From Toxoplasma gondii ME49 (lineage: Eukaryota; Apicomplexa; Conoidasida; Eucoccidiorida; Sarcocystidae): a stretch of 64,000 bases of DNA. The DNA lies in NCBI RefSeq assembly GCF_000006565.2, contig NC_031472.1:1-64000 (forward strand). Direction: 5' to 3'. The translations under genes were made by a program, and so were the position numbers. Below, in pieces: positions 9,339-20,900 of the stretch; within the stretch, counting starts at the first letter, position 1, and each line of letters begins with the position of its first letter. The notes below the pieces were generated by a model. That model was not told the origin of the DNA. It made no database searches and worked only from the letters and a program-made list of their open reading frames with translations.

Positions 9339-10478
9339 CTAGTCGATTAGATGTGGACCATATTGTTCGATCCATGTGGCAACGTAGCTCCCCCCTTGAC
9401 TCTGGTATCTCATTTCGTCCGGATACTCTCGTGATGCGGGGATGTCACTGTTCGGATGTGTATGCAGGTGTGTGGGATGCCTACGCCAGGAGCGCTGTGG
9501 TTGAGGCGAGCTCCACCATGGCCCCGAAAACGCGCTGCTACTAGCTGGGACTGCGCAGGGTGTTGCGCCTTCGTCCGAGGCACTCGTAGTCGGGTGGGGC
9601 CACGACGAACTCGTTGCCGCGTGCTCGCTCGCGGAGACGATCGGTGGTGGCGAATATTCTGGACTCCATGGCTGAATGATCGAGGGTGTCGATTCTGCGA
9701 GGAGCGCAGCGCAGTCCCCATATGCAGTCGCTGCTGGTGCGGAATGGGACAGAACGAACTCCAGGATGTCCTCAGGAATATTACTCTCTGTGCGCGGGTC
9801 CCCAGTAGTATGCGCAGCGCCGGCGTGTTCGAAGATTTGGGATAGAGAATATGGGGGTCCACCGCTATCGCCGCTGGTGCAGGGGCCCCCATACACGACC
9901 GCCTGTGGGGCACCTGCGGCAAACAGAGGGGCCGTCTGGTGATGCAAAATCAGCGGTGAAGCAGACTCCGATGTTCTCTCAGCGTGCGTCAACCAGTCCG
10001 ATGATGTTGTGAGATCCCCGCTGGCCATAGAATGCGTGGTGGAGGCCAAGGCAGCTGACTCTCGCGAAGCCCCTTCTGTGGTCGTCACTGGCGTTGGTGA
10101 TCGGGAAGGAGTCTGAGCAACGAACGGTGACGCAACAGCCTCGTCCAAGGGCTTTTCCAAGGCAGGCTCAGATTGTCGTTCCACCAGATCTCTAGGCACC
10201 TGGGTAGTGCCTCGCGGAGAGCTTCGCCCAGACACATCCGACGCCTCTGCTGGTTCCGTGGAGCTGGAAACGGCGGACGCTTGCGTTTGCGTCTCTGCGG
10301 CCAAATCACTCGACTGTCGAGCATGCTGCAGTTGAGCGGCTAGTCTCTGTTCCGTTTCCTCAAGCATCCTTATCTCCTTGCTGAGATCCTCTATACGCGC
10401 TAATCGTTGTGAGCAGCGATCATGGTATTGCTGAGAGAGTTGCTGGTGAAGCTCAGGCGACAACACGATTGCAGCCAT
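9339..10478 (-). CDS. Exon A3, terminal exon, copy 2
   Basis: This exon has 1140 nt (379 residues plus TAG). It starts MAAIVLSPELHQQLSQQY and continues with a coil (IEDLSKEIRMLEETEQRLAA). The first ~215 residues are diverged from copy 1. From the segment TGDPRTESNIPEDILEF to the C-terminus YGPHLID the two are almost identical, a switch that occurs near 9834. Confidence 0.65.
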   Translation of the reverse strand: MAAIVLSPELHQQLSQQYHDRCSQRLARIEDLSKEIRMLEETEQRLAAQLQHARQSSDLAAETQTQASAVSSSTEPAEASDVSGRSSPRGTTQVPRDLVERQSEPALEKPLDEAVASPFVAQTPSRSPTPVTTTEGASRESAALASTTHSMASGDLTTSSDWLTHAERTSESASPLILHHQTAPLFAAGAPQAVVYGGPCTSGDSGGPPYSLSQIFEHAGAAHTTGDPRTESNIPEDILEFVLSHSAPAATAYGDCAALLAESTPSIIQPWSPEYSPPPIVSASEHAATSSSWPHPTTSASDEGATPCAVPASSSAFSGPWWSSPQPQRSWRRHPTHLHTHPNSDIPASREYPDEMRYQSQGGSYVATWIEQYGPHLID

Positions 10479-13400
10479 CTGCAGGCATAGCCTGACCCGG
10501 ACAGAGGGATAACCGTGTGAGCCGTTTATAGGTCGACGCACTGGCGAGCATAGCGTGACGAATTGAAAACACATGCTAGCAAATTCAACGGACAGGTAGA
10601 CCGACGATTCATGAGAACAATGCTTAACTATGCGAAATTTATTTATAGCTGAGTCCATTAATACAACTCAAGGCACAAGTGCCTTGCATCTGTTTGAGGA
10701 GCCTCTGCGTATTCCAAAGTACTGCAGAGAGTCACAATATACACAACTATTGGCACCGACAGTCTATCGTCTACCGAGATTAGTCTGCTTTAAAGAACGT
10801 CGGATCGCGATCACCGCATCTTCGAAAGGACTGGGACGGTAACGACGGAAACCGTATATGGAAAACAGCTCAGCGAGGAATATTCGATCACAGCGTCGGT
10901 CGAAAAGGCGTGTTCAACTCGTCACATATGAACAGGGCATGCAGCAAACGTTGACACAACCAGATACCATTTTACTGGCAGAGCATCCCCGTTGCCCCAC
11001 AAGCAAACAAAGCGGTTGAAAGTAACTCACTTTTTTCGCCTTCAGACGGTTATTCAGTCTCTGAAGATATGTGTTCGCAAACGCGCCTTCATCCTTCCAC
11101 TTCCTCATGATGCTGCGACGCAACTCAGCGACGTTCGACCTCCTTGCGCGAAGCAGGTTGAGGTCTCTCTGTAATATCGTCATGCGATCCTCAGCAGAAG
11201 GGCTGGGCACGGCACCTTTCGTCGTCGACCGCAGTGATGAAGGGGGAGAGCTGGTACTCCACCAGGAGCAGCCTGGGCGCGGTGAGTCCTCCCGCGGCAC
11301 ATCTGGTGATTCGGCTGTCGCCGATACGTCCTCGGGGTCTTGCAATCCCGACGTCTGTATCCCTGCATGGACCAAATCCGCGAATGGTCACCGGAAACCG
11401 GCGCATACTGTTCTTGATGCATAGGCAGGCCTATCTCAGGCATCCGAACGAAGCTGTCTGCCTCACATCCTCGCCGACGTGGTAATGGTGATTCGAGCCG
11501 ACATGTGTTTTTCGTGTGCGCTATGTCGTCAGATGCGGTTGATTTGCGGCATGCAAATCGCGCACTCCCGCTAGTTATCGTTCTTGAGCCTGTCCTGCCA
11601 TGCGGAACATGGAACCATAGAATCCATGCCTGTGTTTCCGGTAGAGTACTGCGGGAGGCCACCTCTGGGGCGAACTCGCCTGTTTCATGTGTTCTTCTCT
11701 TATGCTCGACAACTTCAGCCTTGGTTCAGGCCTCGCTGATATGATAGCTGCTTGTCCCAGCACATATGCTGCGCTTAGTCAAAACCAACAGACACGAAAA
11801 AAAGACATTGGAGAGTCTCGCATGCAGTCATGGTTTGCCGAGTGAGTGGAACTGACGGTGTGAGATGGTCGCTCTTCAAACGGCGAAGCCACTCAACCTG
11901 TCTCACCTTGGGACTGACTAGTCGATGTCGACGCTCCTGCGTGACCTTCCGTGCTTGGTTCAGTTGGTGCTTCACTGGCTTTGCTGCGGCATTCGAGAAG
12001 CATCGCGCGAAGTTGAGCTTCTTCGATTTCCATGTCAAGGATGGACTGCTCAGACACAAGCATGTCCTGTCGCTTCGCATCTACTTGAGACCAATACGAT
12101 TTCTTGTACTTTTCCAGAGTTTCTGGAGATGGAAACTCCGCGGCCTTCTGAGGAATGACACAGGGAGTCAGATGTCAGAGTTTCCAAGCAGGCGTGGCGA
12201 CGGTCAACGCGCTCAGCTGTTAGTCAGGAAAACCTAGAAATCCGACGGACAGACGACCGCTGTACGAAACGCCACATGCGGCGGGAGGCACCCGGTTGAG
12301 AACTAAAGCGAAGTTGTCGGAAGCAGGCGCTCTTGGACCACGGAAGAAAGCTGAGTGAACATCGTCGCAATCAATATGATCCGGATCTTAGCCCCATCAC
12401 AGGCAACCACGCGGAATGTGACACGACGTCCCATTGTATTCGTGTTTGCTGCAGGCACGCTGCCGGCAGATACACAGAATGACACGTGCGCCTCATCGTT
12501 TCTTTTCCGTTCCGCGTGCAGAGTCAGTTCCACTGATAGAGTGGCATGCAGGTAGTTCAGCCGTGACTGTGGAGCGTTGTGAGTTACCCAATCAGAGCTC
12601 ACACACACCCCGAGCACGTCCGTCTCTATCTGGCGGTGCCGAGAATGCGAACATGGACGCGACCACAGTGTTCCAGACGACCGCTTACACCGGTTTTAGC
12701 CCGATGCCGTTTTGACGATAACGTCCTGTACTTGATATATGCGGCTTCGGTCGACCAGTGATGCCGAAGTTTATGCAGGCGGGTTTGCGTGCTGCGTTTC
12801 TGCGCACGCACCAGCTCCAGCCTCTCCTCCAAACCTAGAGGCAGCCCGGAGCCGCCACTGCCGGAGTCGGCTGGCGGCATAAGTATCCGTGCAGAGGCCA
12901 GACGGTTGCTGCTCCGTGTGTCTACGCGTCGCCTGTCTCTAGATAGTGCAGAATCATCGCCACCTTGTAGGACGTCTGCAGCTTCTGCCGATCCTGACTC
13001 AGACACATAGCCGCCAGTGCGTCTTTGCCTGACTTCGGTTGGTGTCGATATCGATGCATACACAGACACGATCCGAGGACCAAAAGACGCTCGCTCTCTG
13101 AACCCTGTCGCCAATATGGTAAGAACGCTTCCCGACGCTCCCTTTGTCTTGGCCCCCAGAAGAAGCCTAAGGGTAATTCTGTTTCGCGGATGATGTCTTC
13201 CACTATGATCGCATGCACAGATGGACATGATTATTCCTTGTACAGTTGGTACCTCCTTCACAGCTACAGTCTCCGTGAACGAGTGACGCGGAAGAAACAT
13301 AGGGTTCAGATATTGAAATGCAACATTTTCGGGTGCCTTAACCAGTCGTCCAGTGATGTAGTGGTGTACAGCAGTCCCCATGTGGCTCAGTAAGTCAGCG

Positions 13401-14956
13401 GTAAGCGAGGATGTGAGCGATTAACGTATATAAATGAGTATTCGCTTACATGCGCAAAGACGTACCCTCCTTCACCGGACACTATCGACCTGCCACAGCC
13501 AAACCACGGATGCATGTTAGTTGTGACTGTCGAGGCTCTCCTGCCATACGAAAATGTAGCCAGAGAACGTCTGACTGTGCTAGGTGATCTGGGAGGGCCG
13601 TACCGCGGTGGATGACCTGGCTGCATTATAGTATTTCTCTCTTCTGCTAGGCACTCGCAGCCTGTTCTCAGGCCTCATCGATATGCTGGTCTGCGGTTCC
13701 ACCACGAATTCTGCGTTTCACAGAAACCAAAATGCTCACGTGAAGCTGCCAGGGAGACTGCTGCTGACCGAGGCGGTTTTGCCAGTTTAGATGGACTGTG
13801 TCTATGAGCTGGTGCTGCTGCTGCTGCGGGGTGCACAATCTTGTACGTCTCACTTTGGAACTGACGAGTTGATGTCGACGGGCCTCGAGGGCCTTCTGTC
13901 CCATGCTCTGCTGGTGTCTGGTTGCATCCTCTGCGGCATTCGAGAAGCCTTGAGCGAAGGGCTGCTTCTTCGATTTGCATCTCACGGATGGACTTCTCCA
14001 CCACAGACATTTCCCGTTTCTTCTTATCGACTTCCGACCGATACTTTGCCTTGAGCTGCGCTACAGCCTCCGGGCGAGGGGGAGACCGCGGGATGCTGCG
14101 GACGAGGAATGCCTCACACGGTCGCGGATTCCAATCAGGGTCTGTTGCAATTGTTACACCCACCTGTTGCTCCAGACGACCCAGCCATATGCGATGACTG
14201 TTTATTCACTAGGCGAATCTCGTTTCAACGGGAGTCCCGCTCGCGAGATCAACACACAATGTCGGATACAGGAGTACGGGCACCACTGCGAAATGCAGTG
14301 TGAATACCATTACAGTTTCTGCGGCCTAAAACATCACCACATTCACACTAAGCCACTTCGAACGTGGCACTGTCTCATATGATTTCCGCGAGTGTAGTAT
14401 CACGCTGCCGGATGATGCACCGAATGACATGGGCGCCTCGTCGACCGCTCCGCTCTAGCATATTCAGATCGACGCGCACGGCTGCCACAAGGCAGAGGTT
14501 CAGCTGTGGCTGCCGCTGATCTATTGCCATCAAGCGAAGCAGAACGATCATTCAGCCTCTGCGCTTCTGTGTTACGTAGGCAGCGGGGTGGGGAACCGGA
14601 GATGAGCACGAGTCGCACAGTGCGCAAGCACACAGCATTTATGATTCTTGGAAGCGCGGTAATTACCTTTTTCGTTCTGTGAGTCACAAACCTGTCTTCA
14701 CTGGACCAGAGATAACGTTGACGGCGCACACTGTTTTGGAGCCGCCGCCGTCGGGTTTGTAATTGCGCTAGCTGTTGCTCTAAATTCAAGACGAGTGCAG
14801 AATGCGATCCGTCGTTGCTTGTAGATGCCAGTGGTGCGATCGCGGAGGTCCGTTGTCTGCTGTGCGATGCGGACACTTCTCCGGGTTTTCCGGATGATGC
14901 TGAATCATCATCGTGACCGTCAGAAGGTTCGGTATCCTCCGCCGATGCTCCGCCAT
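9339..14956 (-). CDS. Modular coiled-coil protein gene, copy 2 (six 3' exons resolved)
   Basis: Paralogue of the gene at 1091-6711. Exons are 14956-14667, 14095-13854, 12993-12689, 12147-11907, 11362-11031 and 10478-9339. Splice signals and exon lengths match copy 1 (290, 305, 241, 332 nt). Two lengths differ: A1 (242 instead of 241 nt) and A3 (1140 instead of 1137 nt). The extra base in A1 (near 14071) shifts the frame unless another acceptor is used, so this copy may be broken or the base may be a sequencing error. Its 5' end would lie beyond 16381, where copy 2 runs into a 100-N gap and different sequence. It may therefore have a different or missing upstream region. Function unknown. Confidence 0.55.
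11031..11362 (-). CDS. Exon B3, copy 2
   Basis: This exon has 332 nt. The acceptor is shared with copy 1 and the donor is AAAAAA then GTGAGT. The linker is the same as in copy 1 up to the coil. From there it reads RARRSNVAELRRSIMRKW, much changed from copy 1, with the WKDEG core and the NRLKAK end kept. Confidence 0.6.
11907..12147 (-). CDS. Exon A2, copy 2
   Basis: This 241-nt exon is almost identical to 3662-3902, with the same acceptor (CATTCCTCAG) and donor (GTGAGACA). A visible replacement is Asp to Ala just after the LLECRSK run. Confidence 0.6.
12689..12993 (-). CDS. Exon B2, copy 2
   Basis: This exon has 305 nt and the same splice sites and phases as copy 1. The first two thirds is nearly identical to copy 1. 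The 3' coil carries clustered changes (for example RSTQTRLHKLRHHWSTEAAY against RKTQTNLQSRRHHWSSEDAY in copy 1), while the downstream intron is again nearly identical. Confidence 0.55.
13854..14095 (-). CDS. Exon A1, copy 2, apparent one-base insertion
   Basis: This exon has 242 nt where its homologues have 241. The acceptor is CTCGTCCGCAG and the donor is the same GTGAGACG as in copy 1. Reading from the acceptor in phase 0 gives a normal start through TCGCCC, but an additional G (complement of about 14071) before GAG breaks the SPE motif and shifts the frame of the conserved coil (EAVAQLKAKYRSEVDKKKRE). Either this copy is a pseudogene, the acceptor differs, or the base is an assembly error. 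Confidence 0.5.
14667..14956 (-). CDS. Exon B1, copy 2
   Basis: This 290-nt exon has acceptor GCACCAG and donor GTAATT as in copy 1. The linker is more acidic than in copy 1 (EDTEPSDGHDDDSASSG), followed by LEQQLAQLQTRRRRLQNSV and WSSEDRF. It lies in a block diverged from copy 1 that extends upstream to about 15563. Confidence 0.55.
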
Positions 14957-16110
14957 CTGGTGCTTGGCTGGCAGTAACAGCTTGCAGCTCGGGCGAGGAG
15001 CGAAACCAGAGAATTATGACCCCTCCCTGAGAGACCGGTTGGCTGCAAAAGCCGTCCAGCCATTGTACGAAGGCATGTAGAGAGATAAGGAGACGCAGCG
15101 AGGATTGAGGCCCCCAAAATACCATCCTTTCCTCATCGACGCAAGGAACAACGGTTGCCGCCATGCGAGGTGTGTCTGTTCCTTAAGCCAGGCCGACAGT
15201 CCTGAGCCTCTCTTCGTCGAGTGTTCCCATACCCTGAGACGCTCCGCGTCAGTTTTCAATGCGAAATGAGAATCGATAAGCCAGATCGTTGCATCAGCGT
15301 CTGATTGTGGAGAACTCCCTGTGGATTGCCCCGGCTGTACCACTCCGCCAAAGAGCGCCAGTGCGGTAACGGACTCTCTACGTTGCTGACCACGATGTTT
15401 GCCCTTTTGAAGGCTGACAGCGTCTCACAGGCGGCGGAGTGCCTGGAAAATCAGACCGATCCTCTGGACGATTTGGCGTTTCTCCACCTAACCGGGTACA
15501 AGTACCAGCGGCTGCGACCCCACATACGCGCTCATGCCGGTCACCGAACACGACTGCTCGACAGCGCACGAAAAATTCTTCTTAATTTTCCTGAGCAGTG
15601 TTCGTCTTGGGTCCTGTACGATCTGCCCCACTAAAGCGACGCCGTTGCATTTCTGAAAACCCGCCAACGCACCGGCATCCACTGGTCAGCTCTAGAGACA
15701 CTGTTCCAAAAACGTGGAAATTGGGCGCTGTGTACTGTCCCACTCGACGAGCACACGCGACAAACCCCTCTCGTTCTCGAAGACCGAATACGGTTGTTGC
15801 ATCGGTGGCGGTGCCCCCGGCGCTGCAGCGCTGCTGAACCCGGACGGCTAGGAGGAGTAGCGAGAGGCCACATATTATATCGGTTGACAGTTCCTCTCCC
15901 GCCGAAAGGCGCCTACGTCCCGGAAAACGCAGGTGCGTATCACATGGCTACTTGTTCCCTCAACTCAGATCTCGGCCGGCACTGCGGCAGTGAAGCACAA
16001 TCTGGTAACTGCCGCGGCCAGAGTCGCGATGCAGTCGGAACTGCTTATCTGGGCGACACTGCGGAGAAGGTAAGTCAAACGAAAAGCGATTGGTGTTACG
16101 CAAAGAGTCG

Positions 16111-16200
16111 CCAGTGTCGCTGCGTCCCCTGCCCGTTCTTCCACAATCGACAGTCTCGGCGGCCCTCGATGCTGTTCTCGAACCTCTCCTTCGGGTCCAT
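16111..16200 (-). CDS. Candidate first exon (MDPKERF), copy 2
   Basis: Same ATG and ~30 charged codons as 7878-7967. One base is missing just after the Trp at codon 30 relative to copy 1, so the downstream frame differs. Link to the downstream exons is unproven. Confidence 0.25.
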
Positions 16201-16445
16201 TATTTAATATCGGCGTAGTGTTCGGACGACAGAGAACTGGAAGAACATCGCCCTTGGGAATGATCATAGTAGTCAAGACCACTGGTGCCCGCTGTTGGCG
16301 CTAGCGCTCTGCCAAGGTTCAAGAGCGGGTGCGACCATGCAGTCACTATCATGTTACAGCGGCTGACGAATAAAACACTCTGCAACAGGATGAGGGTCTC
16401 TGCATGTTTCCTGTATAGCAAGCCCTTAGGCCCAGAAGAGCAGCG

Positions 16446-16545
16446 NNNNNNNNNNNNNNNNNNNNNNNNNNNNNNNNNNNNNNNNNNNNNNNNNNNNNNN
16501 NNNNNNNNNNNNNNNNNNNNNNNNNNNNNNNNNNNNNNNNNNNNN
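16446..16545. other. Assembly gap (100 N)
   Basis: Run of 100 N separating the end of the 8.2-kb repeat region from unrelated sequence. The repeat array may continue in the gap. Confidence 0.98.
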
Positions 16546-17896
16546 TGTACGAGGCTAGATGTAAAGCAAACGAGCTTGCCAGTGACATAGTTGTGCACTA
16601 CAAGTAGGGCAGGCTTCGTTTTGACTAGGGGACGATACGGAGCGGTCAGTACAGTGACACAGAATTGCTGGAACTTCTCACTTGAGCAGGCAGTCCAGTG
16701 AACTAGGCACGGTGCTATCGTTGACTGCGTATCTTGTAGCTATTATGTTTCCCATTTCGACGAACACAAGCTTTATAGGAGTGGCGTATCTCGTCGTGCA
16801 ACTACCTGAACCGTGTTCCTGGTATGATGTGCATGGGACTGGTTTCTTCTGATGCGACCTCAGTAGCAGAACCATAGCCTCACTCACCTGCAACAGTTCT
16901 ATAACTTCCTGGCCTAAGAGGATGTACTCGGAACATGCAACTATGTTGCAGAAAGGAGTCAGATCCTGCTCAGCAGAAACAGGCAGCGCAGCAATGATGG
17001 TGAGTACGTCCGGCAGACGGCGAATCTGGTGGATTGATCCCTAGTTGATGAACCCTTTTGCCGCCGATGTGCACTCAGTCTGAGATTCTCCTGAGCGCAC
17101 CCAGCTTGATGCGTAATCGGTTGTCGGTAGAGCAGTCAAATGTGCGCCACGTGAGATAGATCGACATTTTCAGATGCGTAGACTATTGTAGTACTGTCCA
17201 CTCATAAATGAGACACCACACTTCCGAATGTCAAAAACCCGGCTCAGCTTCCCTTCCTCTGTCCCGGATGCCAGCAGTGTGTGCTTCCTGTATAAGCCGT
17301 ATAATTGCCTTCTGTGTTGCACACGAACATTGCTCGAGATAGAGAATGGTCTGTGCAAGGAATTGCCTTGTTCCACTGGATATAACCAGACCGATCCCGA
17401 TCCGGAGCTTCTTTTCAGAGGAAGCGACAGGCTCGTTTTCATTGCAGCAACAGTGAGTGTATCATTGGAGCGTAGAGGGAAAAAAGTGGCGAAGCACTGT
17501 CAGCCACTGTCGCTGTCATATTGGACGAAAAAACGAATTACCGATCCCGTGCAAGGCGCATGTACCAGTAACGTACTGAGGCATGGGAATCATGTACACA
17601 CAAGGGCTCACAGCACCAGCTCATACCTCAGCCACGGCAGCACTGTCCCATAACCGTCCAAACGCTGAGGCACACGCATTGGCCAAAAGAACGAACTTGA
17701 AACCCGCACTTGGCTTCAGGTGGCACCTACGTTTCTATTATGATTAGCCAGCTACGCCCAACATGGCCACTGCACACTATGAAGTGCGTGCCGCACAGAT
17801 TCGTTCACAAGGAAGCGTGCCACGTGCACTATCGTGGCCCAACCTGCCTCACGGGAATGAGGATCGGGGTCATTATTGCTCCATCTTTCTTTCAAA
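16546..17896. other. Unassigned sequence, no convincing gene
   Basis: Composition is balanced. A 71-codon minus-strand frame (16678-16893) and a 141-codon plus-strand frame (17228-17653, Cys and Lys/Arg containing, no signal peptide) are open, but neither shows a recognisable family, a clear splice pattern or a repeat partner. The 5' exons of the copy 2 gene could lie here, but I see no A- or B-type motif. Confidence 0.5.
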
Positions 17897-18330
17897 ACCT
17901 AGAACTTTAAACCCTAACGTCTACAGCAAAACTCAAATCAGAAGTCAAACCCGCTAAACGCAAGACTCTAATAAACTGAAAAAGCTATACGAAAGTCCCT
18001 AAATCTCAATCTGAAATCCTTAATTCCCGAACTAAAAATCCCAAACCCTAGATTCCAAGCCCTGAAAAAAAAGCACCAAACTGAAAAAAACGTAAAGCTG
18101 AACCCAAACTATCCACACTCAGAACTAAAATCCCCAAAATGCGAACGAAAATCCCTAAACCAATGCTCTAACAAACGTTGTCCTTTAACTGAAAAGCCCA
18201 ATCCTCAAACTAAAACCCTGAGACCCAGATAAAAAAACACAAACCGGAAACCCTAATAAACCTCAAAACCCTCAACTAGAAACCGTAAACCCCAAACTAA
18301 AAATCCTAACCACAAACTCCGATAGAACCT
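17897..18330 (+). repeat. Degenerate interstitial telomere-like tract 1
   Basis: About 430 bp of A/C/T sequence with few G residues, built from loose variants of AAACCCTA separated by 5-12 bases (for example AAACCCTAAC, AAACCCTAGA, ACCCTAATAAAC). Exact tandem heptamers are rare, so the tract has decayed. The C-rich telomeric strand is on the + strand. Similar degenerate AAACCCTA stretches are common near apicomplexan chromosome ends. Confidence 0.8.
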
Positions 18331-20900
18331 AAAAGCTCCCGAAATACTAAGAACCAATTCGTACACATGTACCTTGATGTAAACAACTTTTTTGTAGTAA
18401 CGACAACATGTTGTGCTGTGTGAGTGTGTGCATAGAGGTGTTCCTGACCTTGTGAATTCAACAAACAATGGAGCTGAACGATTGAACAGGCGTCGGACAT
18501 AGAAATTGAAAACAACTTTCTGCCTGTTCAGCAGCATGTGGACTCAGGGACAGCGCTTGGATCTTTTTTTTGGTAAAGTTTCAAGTGTGCAGATGTAATC
18601 ACGAACTACGTTCACGCCACACGCGGAAACGAAGTTCACGGAGGTCTGCGCTTTGCTGACGTTTATGAGACAGCCAGGACGTTTTTCCTAAGTTGAAGGC
18701 GAGTCTGAAACTTCCAGTACTCCGAAACCGCAAATTTCCGGCTGGGTTGTTCTTCTGCTCGTATTCCTGCAAACCCTTCGCTTTCTTTCCCCCCAATTCC
18801 TTACATTATTTGGAGGGGGACGAAAATGGAAGCTGAACAGCAAATCACCTTCTTCCACTATTCCCTGCATTGTTAGCTGACGAAAAAGCAGAATAGCTCT
18901 GCTTTACTGTGGAATCCAGACCTCTTCACCCTTTCATCGTTGCTTTCCCGTTATATTCGGCCACACGATTTTCTCTTCCTTTAGAGCGCATATGTGGCAC
19001 TAACAGCCGCCTTCTTCGTCTTCCTTCGTGCCTTTCATAGCGAGGATACAAATGAGCATGCAGCAGCAGAAATCGCTGCGGAGAGATCGGGATGAGTAAG
19101 AAAAGGATTCGAGCTACGTGTAGCTGAAGACTACGTTCGGTCTGGTGGCTTTGCCACCCACATCGCTCTGCGGACTAAGGGTACAGTTCCCTCCTGACTG
19201 TTTAATTCCATGGCCTTGCTCTGCAGGCTATTCTTTTGTCGATTGTTTGTTTTCCCAGTCCGTAAGAGGGCGACGTAGACAATACACCAGACTGGTAACC
19301 AATGTAAACAGGCATGGAGCACGGCTCTTGAGTAAGACACAGGATTTGTCATTTCAGCGAATCCTCGTGCGCGCCCATCAAGCTCGTCTTCCGTGGACAC
19401 ACGCGGTCAGAGCAAAGACTCCTTCGCCCAAATGAAAGCGCATGCAGACAAATTTCTATCAGAAACGAGCAAAAGTATCATGTTAACATTCTCTTCCATC
19501 CGGTCACCTGCTGCCGCCTCGTCTCATCACTCTTGTTCGTTGTCATGTTATTCCAACTCTGTAAGTCCATCTAATCGCCCTTCTGTTCTGAACACTGTCC
19601 ACGTTTCTGAAGATGCAGCAGTCGCGGCAACGACGCATGTCACAACAGGAGAAAAGATGCTCAATCTACGTGAAGCATACCGGAGAATATCATCGGGACT
19701 GTACCACAACTGGCCACCTGTATTAGTGCTCGCATGTGTACTTCCTCTCGCGGACGCCTGATGGAGTACCCCGTTGACATGATCAGTCCCTTAACCTCTC
19801 CACATGGTCTTCAGCGTTTCTACCCATTCACGCAGACCGTACAAAGGGGATGGGAAAGTCAAATACCAGCAAAAAGCGAGGGTTAAACATGGCATCGACC
19901 TCATCTGTTGGTCAAAAGCAGGAATGACTGTGAGAAGTCTTGCATCAATCGCCCCATCATACCTTCACGTAGTTCATCGAAGGTGTCTCTCATCTACATC
20001 TTTTACGTTCTACCTGGAGCTTCACTCTCACCTATGCTGCCACTGCCCTTCGCCCTCTCCCGAGCTGGACTTGACGGGTCAGACAAACTGACACGACTAG
20101 GGATGAGGTCACAGAAAACAACACTCTACGAAAGCTGTGAATGCGTACTCAAGATAGACGGGTGGTGAACTCAACGTACGACAACGCTTCATCCAGTATA
20201 GTCGTACGAAGGCATTGCCAGTGTCGTTGCCGGCGCCACGCTTGCACAATCAAAATCGTGGATGCTCGTCAGAGAGGTGTGCCAAGTCGTTTTAGAGAGA
20301 AATACTCTCATGTATCAAGTACAAATGAGGAACCATGGTCAACGCGAAACTCCGGAGATGCAGATCCACCATGTACGCCTTTGTATAGGTAGCAGCGGGG
20401 AACTTGAGAAGGGAAAGAAGGGGAGTCTTTTTGCGAAAAATGTCGGACAGCAAAGAATTCGTATCCTTGAAATGGACACCTCTTTCTGCCATTCGACAGC
20501 ACCCAGTTCCTAAAATTGGGGAGCAAATGTTCTTTCTTAGTCTGTGGCTCCTTAACTCGTCAGTCTGAGTTAAGGAATCCTTTGTGTACAGCTTGTACCG
20601 CTACATCCAGATTGACATGAAGAGTCAGGGGTTAGAAAACTCCGTTGTTCCTTCCCCATTGCACCAGTCATAAACATAGGCGGAGCCGAGGCCTACATCG
20701 TATGCTTCCCCAGCCCAGTATTTGAGTCTCATCGATACCCCCCTCCTTCCAGCCAGCTCATCCTTTCCGCACCTGGGTAAATGCCACGACCACACGTCAC
20801 TCAACGTTGTGGAAAGTGTTCCCCAACCACTGTTACACTTGTCTTGCACAGCGGCTCTGCACTCCCTCAACCCACTCCAAAGTAATCCACACCTAAACCC
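18331..20900. other. Unassigned sequence between telomere-like tract and biased domain
   Basis: Mixed composition with T-rich runs around 18560-19030. No gene can be fixed. The plus-strand frame at 19393-19761 ends in a hydrophobic stretch (WPPVLVLACVLPLADA). A minus-strand frame at 19131-19400 also contains one hydrophobic segment (WLPVWCIVYVALL). Both overlap or abut each other and lack supporting signals. Confidence 0.4.
19393..19761 (+). CDS. Weak gene candidate, hypothetical 122-residue frame
   Basis: This open frame begins ATGGACACACGCGG and ends TGA. The N-terminal half is Ser-rich. The C-terminal part (EDAAVAATTHVTTGEKM, then LREAYRRISSGLYHNW) ends with a short hydrophobic segment. 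No family recognised, no upstream promoter or splice evidence. It may be chance. Confidence 0.2.
   Translation: MDTRGQSKDSFAQMKAHADKFLSETSKSIMLTFSSIRSPAAASSHHSCSLSCYSNSVSPSNRPSVLNTVHVSEDAAVAATTHVTTGEKMLNLREAYRRISSGLYHNWPPVLVLACVLPLADA

Larger units (their letters stand above)
8249..16381. repeat. Tandem ~8.2-kb unit, copy 2
   Basis: This is a direct repeat of 1-8148. Past 16381 the sequence continues about 65 bases before a 100-N gap, so the true right edge of the repeated unit is not visible. Diverged blocks relative to copy 1 are about 9834-11152, 12703-12800, 13953-14363 and 14675-15563. The rest is almost identical, including introns and flanking non-coding sequence, which points to recent duplication or continuing homogenisation. 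Confidence 0.95.
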
